In this document: positions 27,867 through 37,459 of the stretch, in pieces
How the letters are laid out: every line of letters begins with the position of its first letter
Position numbering within the stretch: position 1 is the first letter of the stretch
NCBI RefSeq assembly: GCF_000739715.2
Contig: NZ_BBJC02000001.1
Coordinates: forward strand, 226,835 to 290,834
From: Falsirhodobacter sp. alg1
Lineage (GTDB): Bacteria > Pseudomonadota > Alphaproteobacteria > Rhodobacterales > Rhodobacteraceae
DNA: 64,000 bases
Direction of reading: 5' to 3'
Position numbers and translations under genes: made by a program
The notes under the pieces: model-generated
What the model saw: only the letters and a program-made list of their open reading frames with translations
What the model was told of the DNA's origin: nothing
The model's database searches: none

Positions 27867-28511
27867 ATGGCCCAGACACCTGCCGCCGCGGTGCAATTGA
27901 CGCAGAACCCGCATGCCGTACGGGAGGCACGCGAGAAAAACCTTGAGGTCGCCATCGGGCATGAGGTTCGCAAGCTGCGCCAGCGCCAAAGGATGACGGG
28001 GGCCGATCTGGCGGCACAGACCGGCCTGTCTGTGGGAATGCTGTCAAAGATTGAAAACGGCGTTATTTCCGCCTCGCTGACCACGATCCAGATTCTGGCG
28101 AATGCGCTGCGCGTGCCTTTGGTGCAGCTGTTTTCCGGATATGAGGAGCCGCGCGGGGCCATGCATGTGAAGGCCGGAACCGCGCTGGAAATCGATCGTG
28201 CAGGCACCCGTGCAGGCCATCAGTACCACATGCTGGGCCATATCGGGTCCAACAACTCCGGCGTGGTGGTGGAGCCGTACATGATCGTGCTGACAGAGGA
28301 TAGCGACCGCTTTCCCACGTTCCAGCACGAAGGGATAGAGACGCTGTATATGCTGGAAGGCCGGATAGGATATCGCCACGCCGACCAGATCTATGATCTG
28401 GAGCCGGGGGACAGCCTCGTGTTCGACGCAGACTCACCCCATGGTCCGCAGGTGCTGACCACGCTTCCGGCCCGCTATCTGTCGATCATCTGCTATCCGC
28501 AATCGAAGTGA
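27867..28511 (+). CDS. XRE-family regulator with cupin sensor domain
   Basis: The 214-residue protein has a helix-turn-helix at residues 33-87 (MTGADLAAQTGLSVGMLSKI) and a C-terminal cupin fold at about 135-205 (GIETLYMLEGRIGYRH...LEPGDSLVFDAD...HGPQ). Such regulators often sense small metabolites such as polyamines or amino acids. It lies just upstream of the methylamine operon in the same direction and is the obvious candidate for its control. The ATG at 27867 is preceded by GGAAG; an earlier in-frame ATG would add 46 unrelated residues. Confidence 0.87.
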   Translation: MAQTPAAAVQLTQNPHAVREAREKNLEVAIGHEVRKLRQRQRMTGADLAAQTGLSVGMLSKIENGVISASLTTIQILANALRVPLVQLFSGYEEPRGAMHVKAGTALEIDRAGTRAGHQYHMLGHIGSNNSGVVVEPYMIVLTEDSDRFPTFQHEGIETLYMLEGRIGYRHADQIYDLEPGDSLVFDADSPHGPQVLTTLPARYLSIICYPQSK

Positions 28512-28683
28512 ACGGGCGTTTTCCGTTCGGATTCCGCCCGTAATTATGGCGTGGGTGCCTAAAATACGGGCGAAGCCTTTCTAGGAAAGATTTATTCCCC
28601 ACAGGATCTCATACTTATTGAAGGTCAATTTTTATTCCTGTTAGTAAAGTTCTTAACGCAGAACCAAGCTAACGGAGAATGGA
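28512..28683 (+). promoter_or_regulatory. Promoter region of the N-methylglutamate operon
   Basis: This 172-base AT-rich gap precedes mgsA. It includes the candidate operator listed separately, a near-palindrome CTTTCTAGGAAAG at 28577-28589, and a ribosome site ACGGAG seven bases before the start codon. Confidence 0.5.
28632..28649 (+). promoter_or_regulatory. Candidate shared operator, copy upstream of mgsA
   Basis: TTATTCCTGTTAGTAAAG matches 14 of 18 bases of the site upstream of tmm at 40067. The core is an imperfect palindrome of TTCCT-N3-AGGAA, with one mismatch here. It ends 34 bases before the mgsA start. Confidence 0.45.
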
Positions 28684-29571
28684 ATGTGTGGCATTGTTGG
28701 TCTGTTCCTGAAGAAAGAAGAGCTGCGCCCGCAGTTGGGGGGCCTTCTAGCCGACATGCTGATCACCATGACGGATCGTGGGCCCGATAGCGCGGGTATC
28801 GCAATCTATGGCGACGAAGCTGACGGCCTGAAGATGACGATCCAGTCAGATACGCCCGACAGCGATTTTGCCGGGCTGGAGGCGGCTTTGGGCGACGTTC
28901 TGGGCCAGCCGGTCACCGTGCGGGTTGTCGATACCCATGCCGTCATCACATTGCCCGAAGGGGCCGAACCTGCCGCCCGCGCCTTCATGGACAGCCGTGG
29001 CCTGCGCATCATGGGTTCCGGCACCGCGATGGAGATCTTCAAGGAGATCGGCCTGCCCAAGGATGTTGCGGCCCGTTTCGGGCTGCGCGAGATGGCAGGC
29101 AGCCATGGCATCGGCCACACCCGCATGGCCACCGAAAGCGCCGTCACCACCCTTGGCGCGCATCCGTTCTCAACCGGTGCGGATCAATGCCTGGTGCATA
29201 ACGGCTCTCTCTCGAACCACAATCAGATGCGCCGCGTGCTGACACAGAAGGGTTTTGCCCCCCGCACGCAGAACGATACTGAAATTGCCGCCTGCTATAT
29301 TTCGTCCCGTCTGGCCGAAGGGTCGGGCCTGGGGGAGGCGCTGGAAGGGACATTGGAGGATCTGGACGGATTTTTCACCTTTGTGGTCGGCACCCGTAAC
29401 GGCTTTGGTGTGGTGCGGGACCCGATCGCCTGCAAGCCCGCCGTCATGGCCGAAACCGATGACTACGTCGCCTTTGGCAGCGAATACCGCGCGCTGGCCA
29501 ACCTGCCGGGCATCGAGACGGCCCGCGTCTGGGAGCCCGAGCCTGCAACCGTCTATTTCTGGGAGCGTTGA
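28684..29571 (+). CDS. mgsA: N-methylglutamate synthase subunit A (glutamine amidotransferase-like)
   Basis: The 295-residue class II glutamine amidotransferase-like protein begins MCGIVGLF, so Cys2 becomes the N-terminal nucleophile. In N-methylglutamate synthase it splits methylamine from gamma-glutamylmethylamide. Other family signs are DRGPDSAGI, GHTRMAT and LVHNGSLSNH. The subunit arrangement MgsA-MgsB-MgsC parallels the domains of glutamate synthase. The neighbours gmaS and mgdABCD make an Mgs role much more likely than a general GlxB amidotransferase. The stop is one base before mgsB. Confidence 0.88.
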   Translation: MCGIVGLFLKKEELRPQLGGLLADMLITMTDRGPDSAGIAIYGDEADGLKMTIQSDTPDSDFAGLEAALGDVLGQPVTVRVVDTHAVITLPEGAEPAARAFMDSRGLRIMGSGTAMEIFKEIGLPKDVAARFGLREMAGSHGIGHTRMATESAVTTLGAHPFSTGADQCLVHNGSLSNHNQMRRVLTQKGFAPRTQNDTEIAACYISSRLAEGSGLGEALEGTLEDLDGFFTFVVGTRNGFGVVRDPIACKPAVMAETDDYVAFGSEYRALANLPGIETARVWEPEPATVYFWER

Positions 29572-29572
29572 G

Positions 29573-30256
29573 ATGCAGACCATCGACCTTGCCACCACGC
29601 CGTTGCGCGACATGAATGCCATGCTTCAGTCGCAGGCCGCCCAAACCAACCAGACGGCCTGGAACATCGTGAACCCAAAGGGGGCGCATGCCATCGCGGT
29701 CGGTCTTGATGCACCGATCGAGGTCACCGTCAGCGGCTCCACCGGCTATTATTGCGGTGGAATGAACAAGCAGGCCAGTATCCACATCGCAGGGTCCGCC
29801 GGGCCGGGGGTGGCGGAAAACATGATGTCCGGAACCGTCGTGATCGAGGGGGATGCCAGCCAGTACGCAGGTGCGACAGGGCAGGGCGGGCTGCTGGTGA
29901 TCAAGGGGAACGCCTCTTCCCGCTGCGGCATCTCGATGAAGGGGATCGACATCGTGGTGCATGGCAACATCGGCCATATGTCCGCCTTCATGGCCCAATC
30001 GGGCAATCTTGTGGTGCTTGGCGATGCCGGTGATGCCTTGGGCGACAGTCTGTACGAGGCGCGGCTGTTCGTGCGCGGCAATGTCAAAAGCCTTGGTGCA
30101 GATTGCATCGAGAAAGAGATGCGCCCCGAACATCTGGAAATCCTGCGCGACCTGCTGGACCGCGCCGGCGCGGATGCGAAACCCGAAGAGTTCCGGCGCT
30201 ATGGCTCTGCCCGCACGCTTTATCATTTCCACGTCGACAACGCCTCAGCCTATTAA
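29573..30256 (+). CDS. mgsB: N-methylglutamate synthase subunit B (GXGXG domain)
   Basis: The 227-residue protein is a free-standing version of the C-terminal GXGXG beta-helix domain of glutamate synthase. Repeated G-x-G turns are seen in SGSTGYYCGG, GDASQYAGATGQGG and KGIDIVVHGNIGHM. It has a structural rather than catalytic role in the Mgs complex. It lies one base after mgsA and 11 bases before mgsC. Confidence 0.87.
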   Translation: MQTIDLATTPLRDMNAMLQSQAAQTNQTAWNIVNPKGAHAIAVGLDAPIEVTVSGSTGYYCGGMNKQASIHIAGSAGPGVAENMMSGTVVIEGDASQYAGATGQGGLLVIKGNASSRCGISMKGIDIVVHGNIGHMSAFMAQSGNLVVLGDAGDALGDSLYEARLFVRGNVKSLGADCIEKEMRPEHLEILRDLLDRAGADAKPEEFRRYGSARTLYHFHVDNASAY

Positions 30257-30267
30257 GGACCGGACCC

Positions 30268-31596
30268 ATGGATAAGAAAACGCCCCAGACAGTTCCGCGC
30301 CAGTCCTGGACATTCTCCAACGAGGCGAACTCGGAAATCCGCCGCGCCGCCGCCACCGGCATCTACGACATCCGCGGTGGCGGCGCCAAGCGCAAGGTAC
30401 CGCATTTCGACGACCTTCTGTTCCTTGGCGCCTCGATGAGCCGCTATCCGTTGGAAGGGTACCGCGAGAAATGTTCCACCGAGGTGGTGCTGGGAACGCG
30501 CTTTGCCAAGAAGCCGATCCGTCTGAAGATTCCGGTCACGATTGCCGGAATGTCGTTCGGCGCGCTGTCGGCCAATGCCAAGGAGGCATTGGGCCGGGGG
30601 GCAACGGCAATGGGCACCTCCACCACCACGGGGGATGGGGGCATGACCAACGAGGAACGCAACCATTCCGAAACGCTGGTCTATCAGTACCTGCCTTCGC
30701 GTTACGGTATGAATCCGGATGATCTGCGCCGAGCCGATGCGATCGAGATCGTGGTCGGGCAGGGGGCCAAGCCGGGCGGTGGCGGTATGCTGCTGGGCCA
30801 GAAGATCACCGAACGTGTGGCCGGAATGCGCAATCTGCCGGTGGGGATCGACCAGCGGTCTGCCTGCCGCCACCCCGACTGGACAGGGCCGGATGATCTG
30901 GAGATCAAGATCCTCGAAATCCGCGAGATCACGGGATGGGAAAAGCCGATCTACGTGAAGATCGGAGGCGCACGCCCCTATTACGACACCGCCTTGGCCG
31001 TGAAGGCCGGTGCAGATGTCGTGGTTCTGGACGGCATGCAGGGCGGCACGGCTGCAACGCAGGATGTGTTCATCGAAAACGTCGGCCAGCCCACGCTTGC
31101 CTGTATCCGCCCCGCAGTGCGCGCGTTGCAGGATCTGGGAATGCACCGTCAGGTCCAGCTCATTGTTTCGGGTGGTATCCGGACAGGGGCAGATGTGGCC
31201 AAAGCCCTGGCTTTGGGGGCAGATGCCGTGGCCATCGGCACGGCGGCGCTGGTCGCCCTGGGCGATAACGACCCGCATCTGGAGGAAGAGTACCAGAAGC
31301 TGGGCACCACCGCCGGCGCCTATGACGATTGGCACGAAGGTCGTGACCCTGCCGGTATTACCACGCAGGATCCCGAACTGATGGCCCGTCTGGACCCGGA
31401 AGAGGCGGGGCGCAGGCTGCGCAACTATCTCGCGGTGCTGACCCTGGAATGCCAGACGATCGCGCGGGCCTGCGGCAAAAGCCATGTGCATAATCTGGAG
31501 CCCGAAGATCTTTGCGCCCTGACGATCGAAGCTGCGGCAATGGCGGGTGTGCCATTGGCCGGAACCGACTGGATCCCCGGCAAGTCCGGACTTTGA
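30268..31596 (+). CDS. mgsC: N-methylglutamate synthase subunit C (FMN glutamate synthase domain)
   Basis: The 442-residue protein is the FMN-binding TIM-barrel part of glutamate synthase. It joins the released methylamine to 2-oxoglutarate reductively to yield N-methylglutamate. IAGMSFGALSANAKEALGRG, GQGAKPGGGGML, VKIGGARPYYDTAL and DGMQGGTAAT are the family's FMN- and substrate-site signatures. ATG 30268 follows AAGGACCGGA. Identification as MgsC rather than GlxD rests on the gmaS and mgd neighbours. Confidence 0.88.
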   Translation: MDKKTPQTVPRQSWTFSNEANSEIRRAAATGIYDIRGGGAKRKVPHFDDLLFLGASMSRYPLEGYREKCSTEVVLGTRFAKKPIRLKIPVTIAGMSFGALSANAKEALGRGATAMGTSTTTGDGGMTNEERNHSETLVYQYLPSRYGMNPDDLRRADAIEIVVGQGAKPGGGGMLLGQKITERVAGMRNLPVGIDQRSACRHPDWTGPDDLEIKILEIREITGWEKPIYVKIGGARPYYDTALAVKAGADVVVLDGMQGGTAATQDVFIENVGQPTLACIRPAVRALQDLGMHRQVQLIVSGGIRTGADVAKALALGADAVAIGTAALVALGDNDPHLEEEYQKLGTTAGAYDDWHEGRDPAGITTQDPELMARLDPEEAGRRLRNYLAVLTLECQTIARACGKSHVHNLEPEDLCALTIEAAAMAGVPLAGTDWIPGKSGL

Positions 31597-31643
31597 ACGT
31601 GCCTACCGCCCCTTTCCAATTCCCTGCCTGAGGAAACCGTCCC

Positions 31644-32945
31644 ATGACCGATCTGGCCGCCTTTGCCCAAGCCAAGGGTATCAAGTATTTCATGATTTCC
31701 TATACCGACCTGTTCGGGGGCCAACGGGCCAAGCTGGTTCCGACGCAGGCCATCGCAGACATGCAGGCGGATGGGGCGGGATTCGCCGGTTTTGCGACAT
31801 ATCTGGATCTGACACCGGCACATCCCGATATGCTGGCGGTGCCGGATGCCAGCTCTGTCATCCAGCTGCCGTGGAAAAAGGATGTGGCCTGGGTTGCATC
31901 CAACTGCGTGATGGGCGGCGAACCTCTGGCGCAGGCCCCGCGCAACGTGCTGAACCGTCTGGTGGCCGAAGCGGCCGAGATGGGGCTGGAGATCAAGACA
32001 GGTGTGGAGCCGGAGTTTTTCCTGCTGACCCCCGAAGGCACTGCAATTTCGGACCCCGCCGATACGGCGGCCAAGCCCTGCTATGACCAGCAGGCCATCA
32101 TGCGCCGCTATGACGTGATCGCGGAAATCTGCGATCATATGCTGGATCTGGGCTGGGAGGCCTATCAGAACGATCATGAGGACGCGAACGGCCAGTTCGA
32201 GATGAACTGGAAATACGACAGCGCCCTTGCGACTGCCGACAAGCATTCCTTCTTCAAGTTCATGACCCGGTCCATCGCCGAAAAGCACGGGATGCGGGCG
32301 ACGTTCATGCCCAAACCGATCATGGGGCTGACGGGAAATGGCTGTCACGCGCATATTTCCGTCTGGACCAAGGATGGAAAGAACGCATTCTCCGATCCGG
32401 CAAAGGAATTGAGCTTGTCCGAGGACGGTCGCCATTTCCTGGGCGGGATCATGAAGCATGCTTCGGCTCTGGCGGCGATTACCAACCCAACCGTCAACAG
32501 CTACAAACGCATCAATGCGCCGCGTACCAATTCGGGCGCGACATGGGCGCCCAATAGCGTGACCTGGACGGGCAACAACCGCACCCATATGGTCCGCGTG
32601 CCGGGCCCCGGCCGGTTCGAGCTGCGCCTGCCCGACGGTGCGGTAAACCCCTATCTGCTACAGGCGGTCATCATCGCGGCAGGGTTGTCGGGCCTGAAAT
32701 CAAAGGCCGATCCGGGCAAGCGCTGGGATATCGACATGTATGCCGAGGGGCATAAGGTCGAAGGGGCGCCAAAGCTGCCGCTGAACCTGCTGGATGCCAT
32801 CCGCGCATTTGATGCCGACAAGGAATTCAAGACCGCCCTGGGCGCAGATTTTTCGGCCGCCTTTATCAAGCTGAAGATGCAGGAATGGAATTCCTATACC
32901 GCCCATCTGACCCAGTGGGAGCGTGATACCACGCTTGATGTCTGA
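31644..32945 (+). CDS. gmaS: Gamma-glutamylmethylamide synthetase
   Basis: The 433-residue protein of the type III glutamine synthetase family ligates methylamine to glutamate with ATP to give gamma-glutamylmethylamide. The catalytic barrel shows EPEFFLL, ENANGQFE-type metal ligands (HEDANGQFEMNW), GNGCHAHIS and PGPGRFELRLPDGAVNPYL. By sequence alone it could be called GlnT, but it lies between mgsC and mgdA as in methylotrophic Rhodobacterales, which favours GmaS. Confidence 0.9.
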   Translation: MTDLAAFAQAKGIKYFMISYTDLFGGQRAKLVPTQAIADMQADGAGFAGFATYLDLTPAHPDMLAVPDASSVIQLPWKKDVAWVASNCVMGGEPLAQAPRNVLNRLVAEAAEMGLEIKTGVEPEFFLLTPEGTAISDPADTAAKPCYDQQAIMRRYDVIAEICDHMLDLGWEAYQNDHEDANGQFEMNWKYDSALATADKHSFFKFMTRSIAEKHGMRATFMPKPIMGLTGNGCHAHISVWTKDGKNAFSDPAKELSLSEDGRHFLGGIMKHASALAAITNPTVNSYKRINAPRTNSGATWAPNSVTWTGNNRTHMVRVPGPGRFELRLPDGAVNPYLLQAVIIAAGLSGLKSKADPGKRWDIDMYAEGHKVEGAPKLPLNLLDAIRAFDADKEFKTALGADFSAAFIKLKMQEWNSYTAHLTQWERDTTLDV

Positions 32946-32978
32946 TCGCGTCCCCGAACTTTATATCCCGAGATTCCA

Positions 32979-34229
32979 ATGCGATTTTCCGGCTTTCGTG
33001 TAATCAAAGAGGCGCTGACCGGCCATAAGGGCTGGCAGCCGCTATGGCGCAACCCCGATCCGAAACCTGCCTATGACTATGTGATCGTGGGGGGCGGCGG
33101 GCATGGGCTGGCTACGGCCTATTATCTGGCGAATACCTTTCGCAAGGCGCGCATCGCCGTATTGGAAAAGGGCTGGCTCGGTTCGGGAAATATCGGGCGC
33201 AACACCACGATCATCCGGTCCAATTACGGATTGCCGGGTAACCAGCCCTTCTATGAATTTTCGATGAAGCTGTGGGAGGGGTTGGAGCAGGAATTCAACT
33301 TCAACGCCATGGTCAGCCAGCGCGGCATCCTGAACCTGATCCATACGGATGCACAGCGCGATGCCTATCGCCGGCGCGGCAATGCGATGCTGTTTTCCGG
33401 GGCCGATGCCGAGTTGCTGGACCGCGACCGGGTGCGGGACATGTGCCCCTGGCTGAATTTCGACAATGCCCGTTTTCCGATCAAGGGCGGTCTGATGCAG
33501 CGCCGCGCGGGAACGGCGCGCCATGACGGTGTGGCCTGGGGCTATGCCCGGGGTGCCGACCGCGCCGGGGTCGACCTGATCCAGAACTGCGAGGTTACGG
33601 GCTTCCGGATCGAGGAGGGGCGCATTCGCGGGGTCGAGACGTCCCGCGGGTATATCGCGGCGGCAAAGGTGGGTGTGGCGGTGGCCGGTTCCACCAGCCG
33701 TGTGATGGAAAAGGCCGGTTTGCGTCTGCCGATCGAAAGCCATGTCCTGCAGGCGTTTGTGTCCGAAGGGCTGAAGCCGCTTATACCCGGCGTCATAACT
33801 TTCGGGGCCGGGCATTTCTACGTCAGCCAGTCCGACAAGGGGGGGCTGGTGTTCGGCGGGGATATCGACGGTTACAACTCCTATGCCCAACGCGGCAACA
33901 TGCCGGTGATCGAGGATGTGATCGAAGGGGGAATGGCCCTGATGCCCATGATCGGCCGTGCGCGCCTGCTGCGCGTCTGGGGCGGGATCATGGATATGTC
34001 GATGGATGGCAGCCCCATCATCGACAGAACGCCGGTGGAAGGCCTCTATCTGAATGCAGGCTGGTGTTATGGCGGGTTCAAGGCCACGCCTGCCAGCGGC
34101 TATTCCTTTGCGCATCTTCTGGCCACGGATACCCCGCATGAAACCGCCCGGCATTTCCGGCTGGACCGGTTCGCACGTGGCCATGTCATCGACGAAAAGG
34201 GCATGGGTGCCCAACCGAACCTGCATTGA
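32979..34229 (+). CDS. mgdA: N-methylglutamate dehydrogenase subunit A (sarcosine oxidase beta-like)
   Basis: The 416-residue FAD-dependent amine oxidase subunit is homologous to the beta subunit of heterotetrameric sarcosine oxidase and should hold the catalytic flavin. The dinucleotide fold is VIVGGGGHGLATAYYLAN near residues 27-44. NTTIIRSNYGLPGNQPFYE follows, and the C-terminal lobe has SMDGSPIIDRTPVEGLYL and GWCYGGFKATPASG. It oxidises N-methylglutamate to glutamate and formaldehyde in this gene context; sarcosine is the alternative substrate. Confidence 0.88.
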   Translation: MRFSGFRVIKEALTGHKGWQPLWRNPDPKPAYDYVIVGGGGHGLATAYYLANTFRKARIAVLEKGWLGSGNIGRNTTIIRSNYGLPGNQPFYEFSMKLWEGLEQEFNFNAMVSQRGILNLIHTDAQRDAYRRRGNAMLFSGADAELLDRDRVRDMCPWLNFDNARFPIKGGLMQRRAGTARHDGVAWGYARGADRAGVDLIQNCEVTGFRIEEGRIRGVETSRGYIAAAKVGVAVAGSTSRVMEKAGLRLPIESHVLQAFVSEGLKPLIPGVITFGAGHFYVSQSDKGGLVFGGDIDGYNSYAQRGNMPVIEDVIEGGMALMPMIGRARLLRVWGGIMDMSMDGSPIIDRTPVEGLYLNAGWCYGGFKATPASGYSFAHLLATDTPHETARHFRLDRFARGHVIDEKGMGAQPNLH

Positions 34230-34238
34230 GAGACAGAG

Positions 34239-34529
34239 ATGCTTATTCCCCATCCGCTTCTTGGTCCGCGCGACGCGCAGGAATTCACCTATCTGGGGGA
34301 TGCCGCCCTGCTGGCCCGCCCCGACGGCATGGCCGAAGGGGCGCTGGGCGCATTCATCGACTATGTCTATCTGCGGGATAACCCGGCCGGGGTTCATCGC
34401 GAATTGTGGTTCCATGAACAGGGGGACCGTTCGTGGCTGGTGGTCACACGCAACACGGTCACCCATGAGATCATCGATGCGCAGCTTGCCCGTGATGTGG
34501 CCTTGGCACGAAAAGGGGCGGTGGCATGA
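34239..34529 (+). CDS. mgdB: N-methylglutamate dehydrogenase subunit B (sarcosine oxidase delta-like)
   Basis: The 96-residue protein matches the small delta subunit of sarcosine oxidase over its length, including GPRDAQEFTYLGDA and HRELWFHEQGDRSWL. In true SoxD a zinc ion is held by a CPxCG motif and a later Cys. Here the first motif is HPLLG and the later GC is GD, and the whole protein has no cysteine, so the zinc site is lost. That supports an N-methylglutamate dehydrogenase. The gene overlaps mgdC by 4 bases. Confidence 0.87.
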   Translation: MLIPHPLLGPRDAQEFTYLGDAALLARPDGMAEGALGAFIDYVYLRDNPAGVHRELWFHEQGDRSWLVVTRNTVTHEIIDAQLARDVALARKGAVA

Positions 34530-37459
34530 CACGACTGGCAGGCGGGTTGATCGACAGGACACGGACACTGTCCTTTACCTTTGACGGGCGATCGTATCAG
34601 GGGCATCCCGGAGATACGTTGGCCTCGGCATTGCTGGCAAATGACGTGCGGCTGATGGGCCGCAGCTTCAAATATCACCGTCCCCGCGGCCCCATCGCCG
34701 CCGGCTCCGAAGAGCCGAATGCGATGGTCGAATTGCGTCGCGGCGCACGGCAGGAACCCAACACCCGCGCGACGGTGGCCGAACTGTACGAGGGGCTGGA
34801 AGCCTCAAGCCAGAACCGGCTCGGGTCATTGCGTTTTGATCTGCTGGCAATGAACGATCTGCTGTCGCCTTTCTTTGCGGCGGGGTTCTATTACAAGACA
34901 TTCATGTGGCCGCGTGCCTTCTGGGAAAAACTGTACGAGCCGATTATCCGGAATGCCGCAGGTCTGGGGCGGCTATCGATGCAGGCCGATCCCGATGCCT
35001 ATGACAAAGGATACCTGCACTGCGATCTTCTGGTCATCGGTGCAGGTGCGGCGGGGTTGTCGGCGGCGTTGACGGCGGCGCGGGCGGGGGCACAGGTCAT
35101 TCTGGCCGAAGAGGATTTCCTGCTGGGCGGACGCCTGCTGGCAGAAACGCATCTGCTGGATGAGGCTCCGGCCGGGGGCTGGCTGGCAAAGGTCGAGGCG
35201 GAACTGGCCGCCTTGCCGAATGTGCGGATCATGCGCCGCACCACCGTTTTCGGAACCTTCGACCATGGTATTTTCGGCGCGGTGGAGCGTGTGGCGGATC
35301 ACCTGCCCACCCCCGGTAACGGTGTGCGGCAGACCCTGTGGCGCATCACGGCGCGCCGTTCCATCCTTGCTGCGGGTGCAACCGAACGGCACATTCCTTT
35401 TGCCAATAACGATCGTCCGGGCATCATGCTGGCGGGGGCGCTGCGCAGCTATGCCAACCGCTGGGCGGCCTGTCCGGGGCAGAAGGTTGCAATCTTCACC
35501 AACAATGACGACGGGCATCGTACGGCGCTGGATCTGGCGGCCAAAGGGGTCGAGATTGCCGGTGTGATCGATACGCGGGGATCGGTCAGCGCCCTGGGGA
35601 ATTACCCCGTGTTTGTGGACAGTGTCGTTGAAAATACGCGGGGACGTCTGGGCCTGAAAAGCGTAACGGTTCGCAGCGGGGCCAAGAATTTCGATCTGGA
35701 CTGCGATGTGCTTGGTGTGTCCGGCGGGTGGAACCCGAATTTGCATCTGGCTTCTCACCATCGTGCCCGCCCTGTCTGGAATGACACGTTGCACGCCTTT
35801 GTGCCGGGCGAGAACGGCCCGCCCGGAATGACCGTGGCCGGTGCCGCCATGGGGCAGGGCAGTACGGCTGCAGCCATGACGGCGGGCGCCAGTGCTGCGG
35901 TGGCAGCCATGGAAGGGCTTGGCCTGCGTGCGGCAATGCCGGAGTTGCCCCGTGCCGAAAAGGCTGACGCCAATCTTTATCCGTTGTGGCATGTTCCGGG
36001 GAAGGGCCGGGCATGGGTTGATTTCCAGAATGACGTGACCGTCAAGGATATCCGCCTGGCAAATCAGGAGAACATGCGTCCGGTGGAACACCTGAAGCGT
36101 TGGACAACGCTTGGCATGGCGACCGATCAGGGAAAGACGGCCAATGTCACCGCACTGGCGGTCATGGCCGAACTGACGGGCAAATCGGTGGCGGAAACCG
36201 GCACCACCATGTTCCGCCCACCTTATACCGGGGTGTCACTGGGCGTTCTGGGCGGTGGGGATACCGGTCCGCATTTCCGCCCGCGCCGCCTGACACCCAG
36301 CCATGTATGGGCCGCCGAACGGGGCGCCGTGTTCATCGAGGTCGGCCCCTGGATGCGTGCCCAGTATTTTCCGCAGGCGGGTGAAACCGAATGGCGGCAA
36401 ACGGTGGACCGCGAGGTTCTGGCAACGCGGCAGGGCGTGGGAATTTGCGATGTGACCACGCTGGGCAAGGTGGATGTGCAAGGGCGGGACGCGACCCTGT
36501 TCCTCGACCGGCTCTATGCCAATGCGATGGCCAGCCTGAAGGTGGGCATGGTTCGCTATGGCCTGATGCTGCGCGAGGATGGTCTGGCCTATGACGACGG
36601 CACCTGCGCCCGGCTGGCGGAGGATGAATATGTCGTCACCACCACCACCGCACAGGCGGGGCCGGTTTTCCGCCATATGGAATACGCGCGCCAGTGCCTC
36701 TGGCCCGAACTGGATGTGCAGCTTGTATCCACCACCGAGGCATGGGCCCAGTTTGCGGTTGCAGGACCCAATGCGCGGGCGCTGCTGCAGCGTGTGGTGG
36801 ATAATTTTGATCTGTCGAACGAGGCGTTTCCCTTCATGGCCTGTGCGGGGCTGACGGTATGTGGCGGGTTGCGGGCGCGCTTGTTCCGCATCTCCTTCTC
36901 GGGGGAGCTGGCGTACGAGATTGCGGTCCCCTCCCGTTATGGCAACGCCCTGATGGCGCGGTTGGTGGAGGTGGGCAGCGACCTGGGGGCGACCCCCTAC
37001 GGAACCGAAGCACTTGGTGTGATGCGGATCGAAAAAGGCCATGCGGCAGGAAACGAGCTGAACGGCCAGACCACGGCGCAGATGCTGGGGATGGGCCGGA
37101 TGGTCAGTGCGAAAAAGGATGCGATCGGAAGCGTCATGTCCCGCCGGGAGGGGCTGCTGGCCGAAACGCGTGTTCTGGTGGGCCTGCAGCCGGTGGATCC
37201 TGCGCTGCCCGTTGTCGCGGGCGCGCATCTGTTTACCGAAGGGGATGGGCATAGCACGGCCACCGATCAGGGGTGGATCACCTCGGCCTGCTATTCTCCG
37301 CATGTCGGATCGGCCATCGGCCTCGGGTTTCTGGCGAACGGCGCGATGCGGATGGGAGAGGTCGTGGTGGCGGCCAACCCCCTGCAGGGCGGTGAGGTCC
37401 GCGTGCGCGTGGTAAGCCCCCATTTTGTTGACCCTGACGGAGGGCGGTTGCGTGTCTGA
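34526..37459 (+). CDS. mgdC: N-methylglutamate dehydrogenase subunit C (sarcosine oxidase alpha-like)
   Basis: The 977-residue alpha-type subunit combines a Fer2_4-like N-terminus (residues 1-100), a pyridine-nucleotide-binding fold (LLVIGAGAAGLSAALTAA near 169-186), a SoxA linker, and a C-terminal GcvT tetrahydrofolate-binding domain from about 600. The GcvT part allows formaldehyde to be trapped as methylene-tetrahydrofolate within the complex. ATGA overlap with mgdB and 8-base overlap with mgdD show coupled translation of the four subunits. Confidence 0.9.
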   Translation: MTRLAGGLIDRTRTLSFTFDGRSYQGHPGDTLASALLANDVRLMGRSFKYHRPRGPIAAGSEEPNAMVELRRGARQEPNTRATVAELYEGLEASSQNRLGSLRFDLLAMNDLLSPFFAAGFYYKTFMWPRAFWEKLYEPIIRNAAGLGRLSMQADPDAYDKGYLHCDLLVIGAGAAGLSAALTAARAGAQVILAEEDFLLGGRLLAETHLLDEAPAGGWLAKVEAELAALPNVRIMRRTTVFGTFDHGIFGAVERVADHLPTPGNGVRQTLWRITARRSILAAGATERHIPFANNDRPGIMLAGALRSYANRWAACPGQKVAIFTNNDDGHRTALDLAAKGVEIAGVIDTRGSVSALGNYPVFVDSVVENTRGRLGLKSVTVRSGAKNFDLDCDVLGVSGGWNPNLHLASHHRARPVWNDTLHAFVPGENGPPGMTVAGAAMGQGSTAAAMTAGASAAVAAMEGLGLRAAMPELPRAEKADANLYPLWHVPGKGRAWVDFQNDVTVKDIRLANQENMRPVEHLKRWTTLGMATDQGKTANVTALAVMAELTGKSVAETGTTMFRPPYTGVSLGVLGGGDTGPHFRPRRLTPSHVWAAERGAVFIEVGPWMRAQYFPQAGETEWRQTVDREVLATRQGVGICDVTTLGKVDVQGRDATLFLDRLYANAMASLKVGMVRYGLMLREDGLAYDDGTCARLAEDEYVVTTTTAQAGPVFRHMEYARQCLWPELDVQLVSTTEAWAQFAVAGPNARALLQRVVDNFDLSNEAFPFMACAGLTVCGGLRARLFRISFSGELAYEIAVPSRYGNALMARLVEVGSDLGATPYGTEALGVMRIEKGHAAGNELNGQTTAQMLGMGRMVSAKKDAIGSVMSRREGLLAETRVLVGLQPVDPALPVVAGAHLFTEGDGHSTATDQGWITSACYSPHVGSAIGLGFLANGAMRMGEVVVAANPLQGGEVRVRVVSPHFVDPDGGRLRV

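Noticed and set aside
28684..31596. Assignment as glxBCD of general glutamate metabolism
   Set aside because: The adjoining gmaS and cysteine-free mgdB favour N-methylglutamate synthase.
37425..37451. TTG at 37425 as the mgdD start
   Set aside because: The GTG at 37452 has GGAGGG at a proper distance and gives the usual subunit length.
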